NCBI GenBank assembly: GCA_015058955.1
Contig: SVBJ01000014.1
Location: forward strand, 1-47,072
Length of the DNA stretch: 47,072 bases
Direction of reading: 5' to 3'
Source of the DNA: Erysipelotrichaceae bacterium
Lineage (GTDB): Bacteria > Bacillota_I > Bacilli_A > Erysipelotrichales > Erysipelotrichaceae
Every line of letters starts with the position of its first letter. Within the stretch, counting starts at the first letter, position 1. The notes beneath the pieces are model-generated. The model searched no databases. It worked only from the letters and a program-made list of their open reading frames with translations, and was not told where the DNA came from. Shown in pieces: positions 33,880-42,661 of this stretch. The position numbers and the translations under genes are program-made.

Positions 33880-34212
33880 ATGGCTACTGAATATATCGTT
33901 TCAAAGAACAGAGAAAACAAATTGGGAATCATCGGACTGTCTACAGCCGTTTTTGAACTGATTGCGGAAAGTGCCGTTGAAGAGATCGGTGATGTCAAGG
34001 TCGCAGCCCGTTCCGGGTTAAAGAAGAGCATTACCTGCAAGGTCGTCAACAGTTACATCGTCATTACCATGAATGTTCTGGTAAACCGCAACAATAACAT
34101 CAATGACGTATCCAGTCTGATTCAGCAGAGAGTTCACGATTCAATCGTTCAGATGACCGAATTCAAGGACGTCATAGTCAATGTCAACGTAGTGGGATTT
34201 TATTATAAATAG
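33880..34212 (+). CDS. Asp23/Gls24-family envelope stress protein
   Basis: This 110-residue protein has the Asp23 pattern: GIIGLSTAVFELIAESAVEEIGDV, then VKVAARSG, VVNSYIVITMNVLVNRNNNI and VVNVNVVGFYY. Members form membrane-associated meshes tied to cell-wall stress or act near fatty acid genes. The gene directly precedes nusB, a common Bacillota arrangement (asp23-nusB). A GAGGT site precedes the ATG, with a TATAGT -10 candidate at 33856-33861. Confidence 0.92.
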   Translation: MATEYIVSKNRENKLGIIGLSTAVFELIAESAVEEIGDVKVAARSGLKKSITCKVVNSYIVITMNVLVNRNNNINDVSSLIQQRVHDSIVQMTEFKDVIVNVNVVGFYYK

Positions 34213-34214
34213 TT

Positions 34215-34595
34215 ATGAAAAGAAGAGATCAGAGAATTAAGATCATGAACTGTCTTTATCAGTATTTACTGACTGAAAAGACAATTGAGGATATATTTGA
34301 TGATAACCTTGATGTCGATGATAAAAAATCGATATCTTTTATCGTTGAAACTACCGTCAACACAATTGAACACATCGAAGAACTGGAAGATCTGATAAAG
34401 GAAAATCTGACCAAGGACTGGGATTATGAACGTCTGGGCTTTGTGGAAAGAGCTCTGCTTTTAATGGGAGCCTATGAGATCAGATATACCGATACGGATA
34501 AGCCGGTAATCATAAACGAAATTATTGAAATAGCTAAAGTATACTGTGATGAAGAGGCAAGCGGACTGTTAAACGGAGTTCTGGATAAACTGTGA
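34215..34595 (+). CDS. nusB: transcription antitermination factor NusB
   Basis: This all-helical protein of 126 residues binds boxA RNA together with NusE (S10) during rRNA transcription. The sequence starts RRDQRIKIMNCLYQYLLTE and ends with the typical YEIRYTDTDKPVIINEIIEIAKVYCDEEASGLLNGVLDKL pattern. It starts 2 bases after asp23 and overlaps the GTG start of xseA by 4 bases. Confidence 0.95.
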   Translation: MKRRDQRIKIMNCLYQYLLTEKTIEDIFDDNLDVDDKKSISFIVETTVNTIEHIEELEDLIKENLTKDWDYERLGFVERALLLMGAYEIRYTDTDKPVIINEIIEIAKVYCDEEASGLLNGVLDKL

Positions 34596-35980
34596 TCAAT
34601 AACAGAGTTTATTCAATCAAGGAATTAAGCAACGCAGTCAATAATGTCCTCTCCACCATAAACATTGTAACGATCGAGGGAGAAGTGGTTCTCCCGATGA
34701 TAAGAGATAACAGAACGAATCAGGTAAGATATAAAGAGTTAGATCCAGCGAGTCACTGGTATTTTCCTTTGAAGGATTTGAATGAACCGGATGACTATCA
34801 GTTTGATGTAACTGTTTTTACGTATAACAGAGTAGCTGACATCATACCAAAAAACGGAGATGTCGTCAGAGTTACCGGTTATGTAAGCCGACCGAACGTC
34901 TCTGTTTACTCCAAAAGCAACAAGCTGTCCTTCCGCGGATACAAGGTGGAGATAGGCGGAACAGGACAGTTCTATGCTTCATTTAAAAAGACTTATGCAA
35001 AACTGGAACCATTAGGTTACTTTGATCCAGCTCGAAAAAAACCGTTACCGAAATATCCAATGAAGATTGCCATTATCTCCGGCAAGCAGACTGCAGCCTT
35101 AAGAGATGCGGTTTATCAGATTGAAACCAGATGGCCATGTGCTGAAACGCTGGTGTTTACTGCCCTGATGCAGGGAGATGGATCTCCGGCCAGCGTCATT
35201 AAGGCCTTAAGACGGGCTGATGCCTGCAACCCTGATGTCATAATCCTGACCAGGGGAGGAGGTTCTGTCAGTGAGTTATGGTGCTTCAATGATGAAAACC
35301 TGGCTCATGAGATCTTCAGAACCAGGGCACCGATTATCGCCGGAATCGGTCATAAGCAGGATGATACCATTGCCGGACTGGTGGCTGATGTCAATGCAGC
35401 AACACCGACGGAATGCGGCATTCTGGCTACACCGGTTCTCAAGGATGTCAGAAAGGAAATTGAAAATTCAATTGAGACCATTGATCAGCAGATCTCTCAT
35501 AAACTGATTACTGCTTCACAGTCACTCAGGATCAGTGAGATGGAACTGGACAGGATACGTGTCAGAGGTGAAAATGAGCTTATAAACATTGACCTGATGA
35601 TGAATTCCTTAAAGGAAAGCCTGTTAAGGATGCCTCAGGTTCAGCAGAATCGGCTTAACAGTCTCAACAGTCAGCTGCTGTTGACAGGGCAGAATCTCTA
35701 TCAGAAGAATTCACTGTTAATAAACCGGCTGAAGGAAAGGCTGTATCCTGACATTCAGAGATACTACCTCCATCAGAAGGAAAGCGTTGAGCGCTGCACT
35801 GAGATGATCGATTCATTAGGACCGCTCAGTGTAATGAGAAGGGGATATTCGGTATCTCTGCAGAATAACAGAGTCATCAGAAACATTGATGACATTAATG
35901 AAAACAGCGAAATGGAAACCAGACTTAAGGACGGTTATGTAATAAGCAGACCGTTAAGGAAGGAGAAATATCATGGATAA
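34592..35980 (+). CDS. xseA: exodeoxyribonuclease VII large subunit
   Basis: This 462-residue subunit of the single-strand-specific exonuclease has an N-terminal OB-fold domain (residues about 1-105), the catalytic domain with ILTRGGGSVSELWCFNDE and GIGHKQDDTIAGLVADVNAATPTE, and a helical C-terminal region. The start is GTG at 34592, overlapping the nusB stop. It overlaps xseB by 8 bases, which favours balanced synthesis of both subunits. A folD gene, often between nusB and xseA, is not present. Confidence 0.95.
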   Translation: MINNRVYSIKELSNAVNNVLSTINIVTIEGEVVLPMIRDNRTNQVRYKELDPASHWYFPLKDLNEPDDYQFDVTVFTYNRVADIIPKNGDVVRVTGYVSRPNVSVYSKSNKLSFRGYKVEIGGTGQFYASFKKTYAKLEPLGYFDPARKKPLPKYPMKIAIISGKQTAALRDAVYQIETRWPCAETLVFTALMQGDGSPASVIKALRRADACNPDVIILTRGGGSVSELWCFNDENLAHEIFRTRAPIIAGIGHKQDDTIAGLVADVNAATPTECGILATPVLKDVRKEIENSIETIDQQISHKLITASQSLRISEMELDRIRVRGENELINIDLMMNSLKESLLRMPQVQQNRLNSLNSQLLLTGQNLYQKNSLLINRLKERLYPDIQRYYLHQKESVERCTEMIDSLGPLSVMRRGYSVSLQNNRVIRNIDDINENSEMETRLKDGYVISRPLRKEKYHG

Positions 35981-36182
35981 TATGACATTTGAAGAAGCCA
36001 AGAAGAAGCTTGAAGAGATTGTAAACAAAATCAAGAATGAAAACTGCACTTTGGACGAAGCACTGAATCTCTATGAAGAAGGTGTCAGGCTTTCAAAGTT
36101 CTGTGATGAAAAGCTCAGCGTCTTCAAGACCAGACTCAGTGAAATAGTTGATCAGACAGGAGCACTTGACGATGAGCGGTAG
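35973..36182 (+). CDS. xseB: exodeoxyribonuclease VII small subunit
   Basis: This 69-residue helical protein has the family pattern MTFEEAKKKLEEIVNKIKNENCTLDEALNLYEEG, followed by CDEKL. It packs onto XseA as several copies. A GGAG site lies in the end of xseA. Its 3' end overlaps the ispA start by 11 bases. Confidence 0.95.
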   Translation: MDNMTFEEAKKKLEEIVNKIKNENCTLDEALNLYEEGVRLSKFCDEKLSVFKTRLSEIVDQTGALDDER

Positions 36183-37008
36183 TTTTGAAGAGTATCTGGC
36201 CTCAATCGTAAAGGAGGACATTCTGGTCGACAAAGCCATGAATTACGCTCTGACGGCCCCTGGGAAGCGTTTACGCCCGTTATTGCTGCTGTCATTCATT
36301 CAGGACTGCGGTTTTTCGGCTGAACACGGTTACCAGTGTGCGGCTGCCATTGAAATGATCCATACATATTCTCTGATCCACGATGATCTGCCGGCCATGG
36401 ACAATGATGACATCAGACGCGGCAGACCGACTGTCCATAAGCGGTTTGATGAGGCCACTGCCGTATTGGCTGGGGATGCTCTGTTAACCAAGGCCTTTGA
36501 AGTAGTCGCTGACAGCAAGTACACTGACTATGAAAAAGTCCGGATCGTTTCCATCCTGGCCAAGTGTGCCGGTCATCAGGGCATGATCAAGGGACAGGAC
36601 CTGGATATGGCTTTGCTTACCAGGGAAAACATAGAGATCGATGATCTGTCCATGATGGAATACTACAAGACCGGAATGCTGCTGACAGCCCCATTGTTAT
36701 GTGCTGCCGTACTGACCAAGCATACTGAACTGGAAACTCAGATCATTGAAATAGGCAAGAAGATCGGACTGGCTTTCCAGATCCAGGATGATGTACTTGA
36801 TTACACCGCCGGTGAACAGATCATGGGAAAGAGCACTTCCGATGCCAAGAACAACAAGGTCACATTCTACAATCTTCTCGGATTGAAAGGATGTACGGAC
36901 GTATATACCAAGCTTTACAATTCAGCAATCAGAGACATTGATCTGATGCCGATCGGACTTAACAGTGTCAAGAAGATAATTCTGGACATGAGAAACAGGA
37001 GAAGATAG
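36172..37008 (+). CDS. ispA: polyprenyl (farnesyl/geranyl) diphosphate synthase
   Basis: This 278-residue prenyl transferase makes farnesyl or geranylgeranyl diphosphate from IPP and DMAPP. The two Asp-rich motifs are present: DDLPAMD (near residue 74) and QDDVLD (near 204), with GKRLRP and GQDLDM. The frame opens to 36148, but ATG 36172 has an AGGAGC site 8 bases upstream. It overlaps xseB. The dxs gene that often follows ispA in Bacillota is missing. Confidence 0.94.
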   Translation: MSGSFEEYLASIVKEDILVDKAMNYALTAPGKRLRPLLLLSFIQDCGFSAEHGYQCAAAIEMIHTYSLIHDDLPAMDNDDIRRGRPTVHKRFDEATAVLAGDALLTKAFEVVADSKYTDYEKVRIVSILAKCAGHQGMIKGQDLDMALLTRENIEIDDLSMMEYYKTGMLLTAPLLCAAVLTKHTELETQIIEIGKKIGLAFQIQDDVLDYTAGEQIMGKSTSDAKNNKVTFYNLLGLKGCTDVYTKLYNSAIRDIDLMPIGLNSVKKIILDMRNRRR

Positions 37009-37028
37009 ACTTTCCGTCTATACAGTAT

Positions 37029-37760
37029 ATGAAGCTATCCATATATCTGGTAGAACAGGGTTACTATACAACCCGTTCGCAAGCCCATAATGCCATTAAG
37101 GAAAGAAAAGTCACTGTTAATAACAGAATCGTTACCAAGGATGGCTACGAAGTAAATGATGGCGATGTAATAACGGTTGCCAGGGAAGATGATACATATG
37201 TCTCCCGCGGCGGATACAAGCTCAGAGAGGCTCTTACTGCGTTTAAAATCGATCTGACTGATCTGGTTGTACTGGATATCGGTGCCTCTACAGGAGGATT
37301 TACCGACTGTGTCCTTCAGCATGGAGCCGGAAAGGTCTATGCCTATGATGTCGGCCATGACCAGCTGGCTGAAAAGCTCAGAAATGATCCCCGCATTGTC
37401 TCCAAAGAAGGAGTCAACGGCAGAGATCTGCACAGGGATGACTTCCCGGAAAAGATCGACTTCATCTGCATGGATGTTTCATTTATATCCTGCAGCAAGC
37501 TTTTGGCCAACATTGCTGACATTCTGCATGAAGGTGGACAGGCTGTAATACTGTTTAAACCGCAGTTTGAAGTAGGACCTAACAATCTTAATAACAAAGG
37601 AGTAGTAAAGAATAACGCTTTAGCTGCTGCCAAAATGAAGGAAACCCGGGAAATGGCCCGGATACTTAAACTGAAACTGAAGGGAACTGTCAGATCTCCG
37701 ATTACCGGACAGAACGGCAATCAGGAGTATCTGATGTACTTTGTCAAAGAAGGAGAATAA
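37029..37760 (+). CDS. TlyA-family rRNA 2'-O-methyltransferase
   Basis: This 243-residue protein has an N-terminal S4 RNA-binding domain (residues about 1-60) and an FtsJ-like SAM methyltransferase domain (VVLDIGASTGGFTDCVLQHGAGKVYAYDVG near 80, then FICMDVSFISCSKLL). TlyA methylates 16S and 23S rRNA and is often misnamed hemolysin. I see no Shine-Dalgarno before ATG 37029; instead a small hairpin (TAGAC/GTCTA) lies just upstream. It is followed directly by recN, without the argR gene usual at this place. Confidence 0.93.
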   Translation: MKLSIYLVEQGYYTTRSQAHNAIKERKVTVNNRIVTKDGYEVNDGDVITVAREDDTYVSRGGYKLREALTAFKIDLTDLVVLDIGASTGGFTDCVLQHGAGKVYAYDVGHDQLAEKLRNDPRIVSKEGVNGRDLHRDDFPEKIDFICMDVSFISCSKLLANIADILHEGGQAVILFKPQFEVGPNNLNNKGVVKNNALAAAKMKETREMARILKLKLKGTVRSPITGQNGNQEYLMYFVKEGE

Positions 37761-39404
37761 ATGTTAAGAAATCTCTACATCAGAAACTTTGTTCTGATTG
37801 AAGAACTGAATCTTGATTTCAATGACGGCTTTTCGGTATTTACCGGTGAAACCGGTGCCGGAAAGAGCATTTTCATCGATGCCATCAACATCCTGATCGG
37901 CGGACGTTTTAATACGTCCATGATCAGAAAGGATTCAGACCGCACGATAATTGAAGGAACATTCGATGCTGATGAAGAGATTTCAGTCCGCTTAAAAGAA
38001 CTGGGTCTTGATGATGATGTGCTGATCATAACCCGTGAATTCTATTCCAATGGGAGAACTGTCAACAGGATCAACCGCCGCAGCGTTACGGCTGCCGTGA
38101 TCAGAGACATGCTGGCTGACAAAATAGACATTCACTGTCAGCGTGACAGTCAGTATCTGCTAAACAGCCGCTATCACATGGCACTTCTTGACAACTACTG
38201 TCATGACAATGACCTCCTTAATGAAACAGGGGAAAAGTACAGGGAATATAACAGACTTCAGAAGGAATATGAAGATCTGCTTAATAACGAATTCAACGGT
38301 GCTCAGCTGGAAGTAATTGAATATCAGCTCAATGAACTAAACAAGCTGAAGCTCAAAGCAGGTGAAGACGAAGAAATCGAACAGCAGTTAAAGCTGTATC
38401 AGGCCAAGGAGAAAATCAGATCACTTGTAGAGAACACAAGAGACATGTTTACAGCTGATGATGGCATTCTTACAAAACTGTACGATTTTACCAGACAGCA
38501 GGACAATTTTTCTGATTTTGAACGGATCAGTGAAAACGTCAGCAACATTGTAAATGCCTACTATGCCATAAATGATGACTATGACAGCATAATCAGTTAT
38601 TTTGACAACGATGACATCAGTGTAGAAGACATTGATGCACTGAATTCACGTCTTTATGACCTTCAAAGAGCGAAAAGAAAGTACAGTCTGGACTTAAACG
38701 GGCTCATTTCCCTTAAAAAAGAACTTGAGAATAAACTTGATAGTTACTCTAACCGCGAGGCAATTCTCAAGGATTTGCTTAAGAAATGCGAAATTGCTCA
38801 CGATGATTATCTGAAGTCAGCTAATAAACTGAGTCAGATGCGTAAATCAGCATCTGCAACACTGGAAAAACAGGTTGTTGACCAGCTGAAAGACCTTAAT
38901 CTGGAAAATGCTGTATTCAAAGTTGGTTTTTCTGAAGGTAAGGAAACCGCTAAAGGCAATGATGACATTGAATTCATGATCTCCATGAACAAGGGTCAGC
39001 CGTTACGGCCATTGGCTCAGGTAGCCAGTGGCGGTGAAATGAGCAGACTGATGCTGGGACTTAAGACTGTGTTCTCATCATTACAGGGAACCAGATTAAT
39101 CATCTTTGATGAGATCGATACCGGCGTTTCCGGATACGTGGCATTCAACATGGGTGTCAAGATGAAGGAAATATCACACCGTGCCCAGGTATTTGCGGTA
39201 ACCCATCTGGCTGCGGTTGCTTCACTGGCTGATTATCATTTCCGCATCGAAAAGACTCAGAATGATACTACAACAACTGATGTCGTGGAACTTGACAATG
39301 AAGGCAGAATCAGAGAACTTGCCGTATTATCGAGTGCTTCCGTCAGTGATGCCTCACTGGCTGCTGCCAGAGAGCTCTTACAGAAAGCGTCAATGGTAAA
39401 ATGA
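37761..39404 (+). CDS. recN: DNA repair protein RecN
   Basis: This SMC-like ATPase acts early in double-strand break repair. Its 547 residues comprise an N-terminal head with Walker A GETGAGKS, a central coiled coil (about 150-370), and a C-terminal head with the ASGGEMSRLMLGLK signature and Walker B LIIFDEIDTGVSG. It is slightly shorter than Bacillus RecN. The start follows the tlyA stop directly with a GGAG site. The end overlaps the recombinase gene by 4 bases (ATGA). Confidence 0.96.
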   Translation: MLRNLYIRNFVLIEELNLDFNDGFSVFTGETGAGKSIFIDAINILIGGRFNTSMIRKDSDRTIIEGTFDADEEISVRLKELGLDDDVLIITREFYSNGRTVNRINRRSVTAAVIRDMLADKIDIHCQRDSQYLLNSRYHMALLDNYCHDNDLLNETGEKYREYNRLQKEYEDLLNNEFNGAQLEVIEYQLNELNKLKLKAGEDEEIEQQLKLYQAKEKIRSLVENTRDMFTADDGILTKLYDFTRQQDNFSDFERISENVSNIVNAYYAINDDYDSIISYFDNDDISVEDIDALNSRLYDLQRAKRKYSLDLNGLISLKKELENKLDSYSNREAILKDLLKKCEIAHDDYLKSANKLSQMRKSASATLEKQVVDQLKDLNLENAVFKVGFSEGKETAKGNDDIEFMISMNKGQPLRPLAQVASGGEMSRLMLGLKTVFSSLQGTRLIIFDEIDTGVSGYVAFNMGVKMKEISHRAQVFAVTHLAAVASLADYHFRIEKTQNDTTTTDVVELDNEGRIRELAVLSSASVSDASLAAARELLQKASMVK

Positions 39405-40327
39405 AGGTAAAGGAAGCCATTGAAAACTATCTGTATCACATTACAGCCATAGAAACTAAGTCCGACAGGACTGTTTCTTCTTATGCGAATGATCTTTCCA
39501 GATATGAAGCATTTCTTAATGAAAAAGGGATAGAGAACATTGAAGATGTTACCAACAGTGACCTTCAGCAATTTCTCGGCGAACAGCTTGATCAGTTATC
39601 CAAAAGATCAGTTGCCCATTGCCTGACGGTATTGAGAAATCTGCATTCATATCTTTTTGTTACCTTCAATTTCAGAAATCCTACTGATAATCTGACGGTC
39701 AAGGTCAATGCCGATCATCTGCCGTCTTTTCTTAATGAAGAAGAGGTAACCAGACTTCTGGACAGCTTTGATGACGAAGATCCCAAGCAGTATTACCAGA
39801 GAACGATCCTGGAACTCATTTACAAGACCGGGATGCGTGTTTCCGAAGTCTGCAATCTGACTGTCGGACAGATCAATACCGTTCACAAGCAGTTAAGAAT
39901 AACCGGGAAGGGCAATAAGGAAAGAATCGTTCTGATGGATAATGATGTAACGGAAAGGGTGATATATTATTACCGCAATATCCGTTCCCTGTGGCTGAAA
40001 AGAAAGGATGAAGCAGTATTCTTCATCAATCAGAAAGGTAATGTCCTCAACAGAGAATATGTATTTGCTCTGATAAAGAAAAAGCAGGATGAATTGGGAT
40101 TGCGCAGCATTTCACCGCATTCATTAAGACACTCATTTGCTACTCATCTGCTCGAAGAAGACACTGATCTAAGAACAGTACAGGTACTGTTGGGACATTC
40201 AGATATATCAACAACTCAGATATATACCCATGTACAGACCGGCAAGCTTCATGAAGCGGCTTCCAGACTGCACCGTGCCGGATTAAAGAACAATCAGACA
40301 GAAAATAAGAAAATCAATGATAATTAG
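39401..40327 (+). CDS. XerD-like tyrosine recombinase
   Basis: This 308-residue site-specific recombinase has an N-terminal SAM-like DNA-binding domain and a catalytic domain with Arg146 (KTGMRVSE), His240 and Arg243 (HSLRHS), His266 (LLGHSDISTT) and nucleophile Tyr275 (QIYTHV). All are intact. Length and lack of mobile-element context suggest a housekeeping XerD, involved in chromosome dimer resolution, rather than a phage integrase. In several Bacillota xerD lies near recN or in a similar cluster. It overlaps the recN stop. Confidence 0.9.
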   Translation: MKVKEAIENYLYHITAIETKSDRTVSSYANDLSRYEAFLNEKGIENIEDVTNSDLQQFLGEQLDQLSKRSVAHCLTVLRNLHSYLFVTFNFRNPTDNLTVKVNADHLPSFLNEEEVTRLLDSFDDEDPKQYYQRTILELIYKTGMRVSEVCNLTVGQINTVHKQLRITGKGNKERIVLMDNDVTERVIYYYRNIRSLWLKRKDEAVFFINQKGNVLNREYVFALIKKKQDELGLRSISPHSLRHSFATHLLEEDTDLRTVQVLLGHSDISTTQIYTHVQTGKLHEAASRLHRAGLKNNQTENKKINDN

Positions 40328-40335
40328 GATACAGT

Positions 40336-41886
40336 ATGCTTAAAATCGAAAACCTGAAGGTTTATGAAGATCTTGATAAGGAAGCGGTAATTGACAAAGC
40401 CTTACGCAAGGCCAGGATCAATCCAAGAGATGTCATCAGATGTTCTATAACCAGAAAATCAATAGATGCCAGAGATAAGAAGGATGTTCATTATTCTTAT
40501 TCTTTTGATGTTGAGGTTAACGATGAAAGAAAGTATCCGAAGCTGAAGAAAGCCATTTACAAGCCATTACCTGAAATAAAAAAGAACAGAACATCACAGT
40601 ATTCTCCGGTAATTGTGGGCAGTGGTCCGGCCGGACTGTTCTGTGCTCTCACGCTTGCAGAAAACGGCTATAAGCCGATAATCATCGAACAGGGAGACTG
40701 TGTCGAACAACGCCAGAAGTACGTCCAGACGTACCGAGAAACCGGCAGAATCAATTCCCTGTGCAATGTACAGTTCGGGGAAGGGGGAGCAGGTACTTTT
40801 TCCGACGGCAAGCTTACTACTGGAATCAATTCGCCTTATATTAAAAAAGTACTCGATACCTTTTATAGGTTCGGAGCACCTGAAGACATTACCTATCTGA
40901 GTCATCCTCACATCGGTACTGATAATCTTGTCAATATACTTGTCAACATCAGGAAGTACATTACCGAAAGAGGGGGACAGTATCATTTCAATACAAAAAT
41001 GACTGACATTGAAAGTGACAACGGGATCATTCGAGTCATCTGCAATGACAAGTGTTTTACCACGGATGCGCTTGTTCTGGCCATTGGTCACAGTGCCAGA
41101 AGCACTTTTGAGATGCTTTACCACAAGAATGTTGAAATGAGAAGAAAGAATTTCTCCGTAGGAGTCAGAATTGAACATCTGCAGGAAATGATCAATGAAT
41201 CCCAGTACGGTACAGAAACAAAACTGAAACTGCCGGCTGCTGAATACAAGCTCGTCTATCATGATGATGAAAGAACATGCTACAGTTTCTGCATGTGCCC
41301 GGGAGGGGAAGTAATGGCCTCTGGAAGCGATGAAGACGGTATCGTGACAAATGGCATGAGCTATTATAAAAGAGACGGCAGAAATGCCAATTCAGGCCTT
41401 CTGGTGAATGTCAACACTGATGATCTGCCTGGAGATAACGTTCTGGAAGGACTGTATTTCCAGAAAGAGCTGGAACACAAAGCCTTTGTTGCCGGCGGCA
41501 GCAATCATCATGCACCGGTCCAGAGATTCGAAGATTTCGAAAAAGGTTGCGTTTCCAACCATATTGGAAGGGTAATACCGACCTATAAACCCGGATACAC
41601 ATTTGCGGATCTTAATGAGATACTGCCAAATTTTGTCAGTACCACACTGAAGAAAGGAATCCGTTATTTTGACACAAAAATTGCTGGGTTTGCCGATCCT
41701 GATGCCATATTGACTGGCGTGGAAACCAGAACATCATCACCGGTAACCATATTGCGTAACGATGATCTGGTATGCAGCATGGATGGTGTTTATCCATGCG
41801 GTGAAGGAGCCGGTTATGCCGGCGGAATTACCTCTGCTGCAGTAGATGGTATAAAAGTAGCTTTAAAAATCATGGAAAAAGTGTAG
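40336..41886 (+). CDS. FAD-dependent dehydrogenase, COG2509 type
   Basis: This 516-residue flavoprotein has an N-terminal domain of about 90 residues, then a dinucleotide-binding loop PVIVGSGPAGLFCALTLAENG with the acidic end IIIEQG. A GGAGTFSDGKL segment, and a C-terminal FAD motif with VYPCGEGAGYAGGITSAAVDG follow. The pattern matches the uncharacterised COG2509 oxidoreductases found across Bacillota. The substrate is unknown. It starts 8 bases after the recombinase gene. Confidence 0.9.
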   Translation: MLKIENLKVYEDLDKEAVIDKALRKARINPRDVIRCSITRKSIDARDKKDVHYSYSFDVEVNDERKYPKLKKAIYKPLPEIKKNRTSQYSPVIVGSGPAGLFCALTLAENGYKPIIIEQGDCVEQRQKYVQTYRETGRINSLCNVQFGEGGAGTFSDGKLTTGINSPYIKKVLDTFYRFGAPEDITYLSHPHIGTDNLVNILVNIRKYITERGGQYHFNTKMTDIESDNGIIRVICNDKCFTTDALVLAIGHSARSTFEMLYHKNVEMRRKNFSVGVRIEHLQEMINESQYGTETKLKLPAAEYKLVYHDDERTCYSFCMCPGGEVMASGSDEDGIVTNGMSYYKRDGRNANSGLLVNVNTDDLPGDNVLEGLYFQKELEHKAFVAGGSNHHAPVQRFEDFEKGCVSNHIGRVIPTYKPGYTFADLNEILPNFVSTTLKKGIRYFDTKIAGFADPDAILTGVETRTSSPVTILRNDDLVCSMDGVYPCGEGAGYAGGITSAAVDGIKVALKIMEKV

Positions 41887-41888
41887 AA

Positions 41889-41894
41889 TATAAT
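41889..41894 (+). promoter_or_regulatory. -10 box upstream of the 58-residue gene
   Basis: A perfect TATAAT lies just after the flavoprotein stop codon and 22 bases before ATG 41917. No convincing -35 is seen at the proper distance. Confidence 0.45.
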
Positions 41895-41916
41895 TACGAG
41901 AGGGGGACTTTCAGCG

Positions 41917-42093
41917 ATGACAGACATTATGAACTTCTTCTTTGACTTAGTCTGGAAGATAAATCCGATATTATATTTCATCCAGATTCCTCTGGCTATT
42001 GCTGGAGTCTGCCGGATCCTCTGGCTGATTATTGCGATAGTTAAGCTGATCCAGCATTTCGTGAATAAGTCAAAGGCAAAGAAACCAGCATAA
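41917..42093 (+). CDS. 58-residue single-pass membrane protein
   Basis: The reading frame MTDIMNFFFDLVWK to KSKAKKPA encodes one or two closely spaced hydrophobic segments (residues about 18-45) and a basic C-terminus that should face the cytosol. An AGAGGGGG site (41899-41906) lies 10 bases upstream of the ATG, a -10 box precedes it, and a terminator-like hairpin follows. This supports a real small gene. I do not recognise the protein; it has no antitoxin-like partner or obvious toxin features beyond its size and charge. Confidence 0.65.
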   Translation: MTDIMNFFFDLVWKINPILYFIQIPLAIAGVCRILWLIIAIVKLIQHFVNKSKAKKPA

Positions 42094-42101
42094 TGAACAG
42101 G

Positions 42102-42121
42102 AGCCAAAAAGGCTTTTTTTT
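42102..42121 (+). terminator. short intrinsic terminator after the 58-residue gene
   Basis: AGCC (42102-42105) and GGCT (42111-42114) enclose five A, extended by a G-T pair, and run into eight or more T. The stem is short but the T run is strong. Confidence 0.55.
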
Positions 42122-42137
42122 AAATTAGAATAATATA

Positions 42138-42166
42138 TTGATAAATAAATCACAATATGCTACAAT
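42138..42166 (+). promoter_or_regulatory. promoter of the ribbon-helix-helix gene
   Basis: TTGATA (42138-42143) and TACAAT (42161-42166) are 17 bases apart. An AAAGGAG ribosome binding site follows at 42176-42182. Confidence 0.7.
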
Positions 42167-42189
42167 CAGAGCATAAAAGGAGCATATTT

Positions 42190-42594
42190 ATGAACAGTGA
42201 AAAAGTTTCAGTAAATATCAATGATGACAAGCTGGCTAAAATTGACATGCTGGTATCTGAAGGATTCTACAGCAACAGAAGCGCATTTATCAATGATGCA
42301 GTATCGGATTTGCTGGCAAAGAATGAAAATCTGATTGATAAGATCATTACAGAAAGTAAAAGATCTTACAGCTCAGATACATGGTTTGTTGGTATACAGA
42401 ATTTATCCAGAAAAGAACTACAGGACTATCTGGAACATAATGCACAGTTCAGCATAAAAGGTTTTGGAATATTGTATATCGATAATGATGTAGATACAGA
42501 ATTATTAAGTAAGACAGTAACATACATATCAAATAAGATAATCGTACGCTGCAGTGATGATTTACAGGAATACATCAAAACCATCAGAAAATAA
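42190..42594 (+). CDS. ribbon-helix-helix (CopG/NikR-like) protein
   Basis: This 134-residue protein has an N-terminal RHH motif at residues about 5-45 (KVSVNINDDKLAKIDMLVSEGFYSNRSAFINDAVSDLL) and a C-terminal alpha/beta part with ITFS-like strands (GFGILYIDNDVD, IIVRCSDDLQEYIK). It lacks the His/Cys metal set of NikR. ATG 42190 is chosen over upstream codons because AAAGGAG lies 7 bases before it. No toxin gene is adjacent. The targets are unknown; autoregulation or control of a distant gene is possible. Confidence 0.8.
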   Translation: MNSEKVSVNINDDKLAKIDMLVSEGFYSNRSAFINDAVSDLLAKNENLIDKIITESKRSYSSDTWFVGIQNLSRKELQDYLEHNAQFSIKGFGILYIDNDVDTELLSKTVTYISNKIIVRCSDDLQEYIKTIRK

Positions 42595-42661
42595 CTTATT
42601 TTTACACTATTTATCTTACATAATCTTTATTATGCGAAGTAAATGACTTAAAAATAGAGCT

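Noticed and set aside
37017-37029. Leaderless promoter for the TlyA gene
   Set aside because: TCTATA lies 6 bases before the ATG, but it is a poor -10 with no -35, and the gene follows ispA by 20 bases in an operon.
37029-37760. Hemolysin gene
   Set aside because: TlyA-type proteins are S4 plus FtsJ-like rRNA methyltransferases; the hemolysin label is historical.
39401-40327. Integrase of a mobile element
   Set aside because: The gene is locked into the recN operon by a 4-base overlap and no attachment repeats, excisionase or phage genes are near. A housekeeping XerD fits better.
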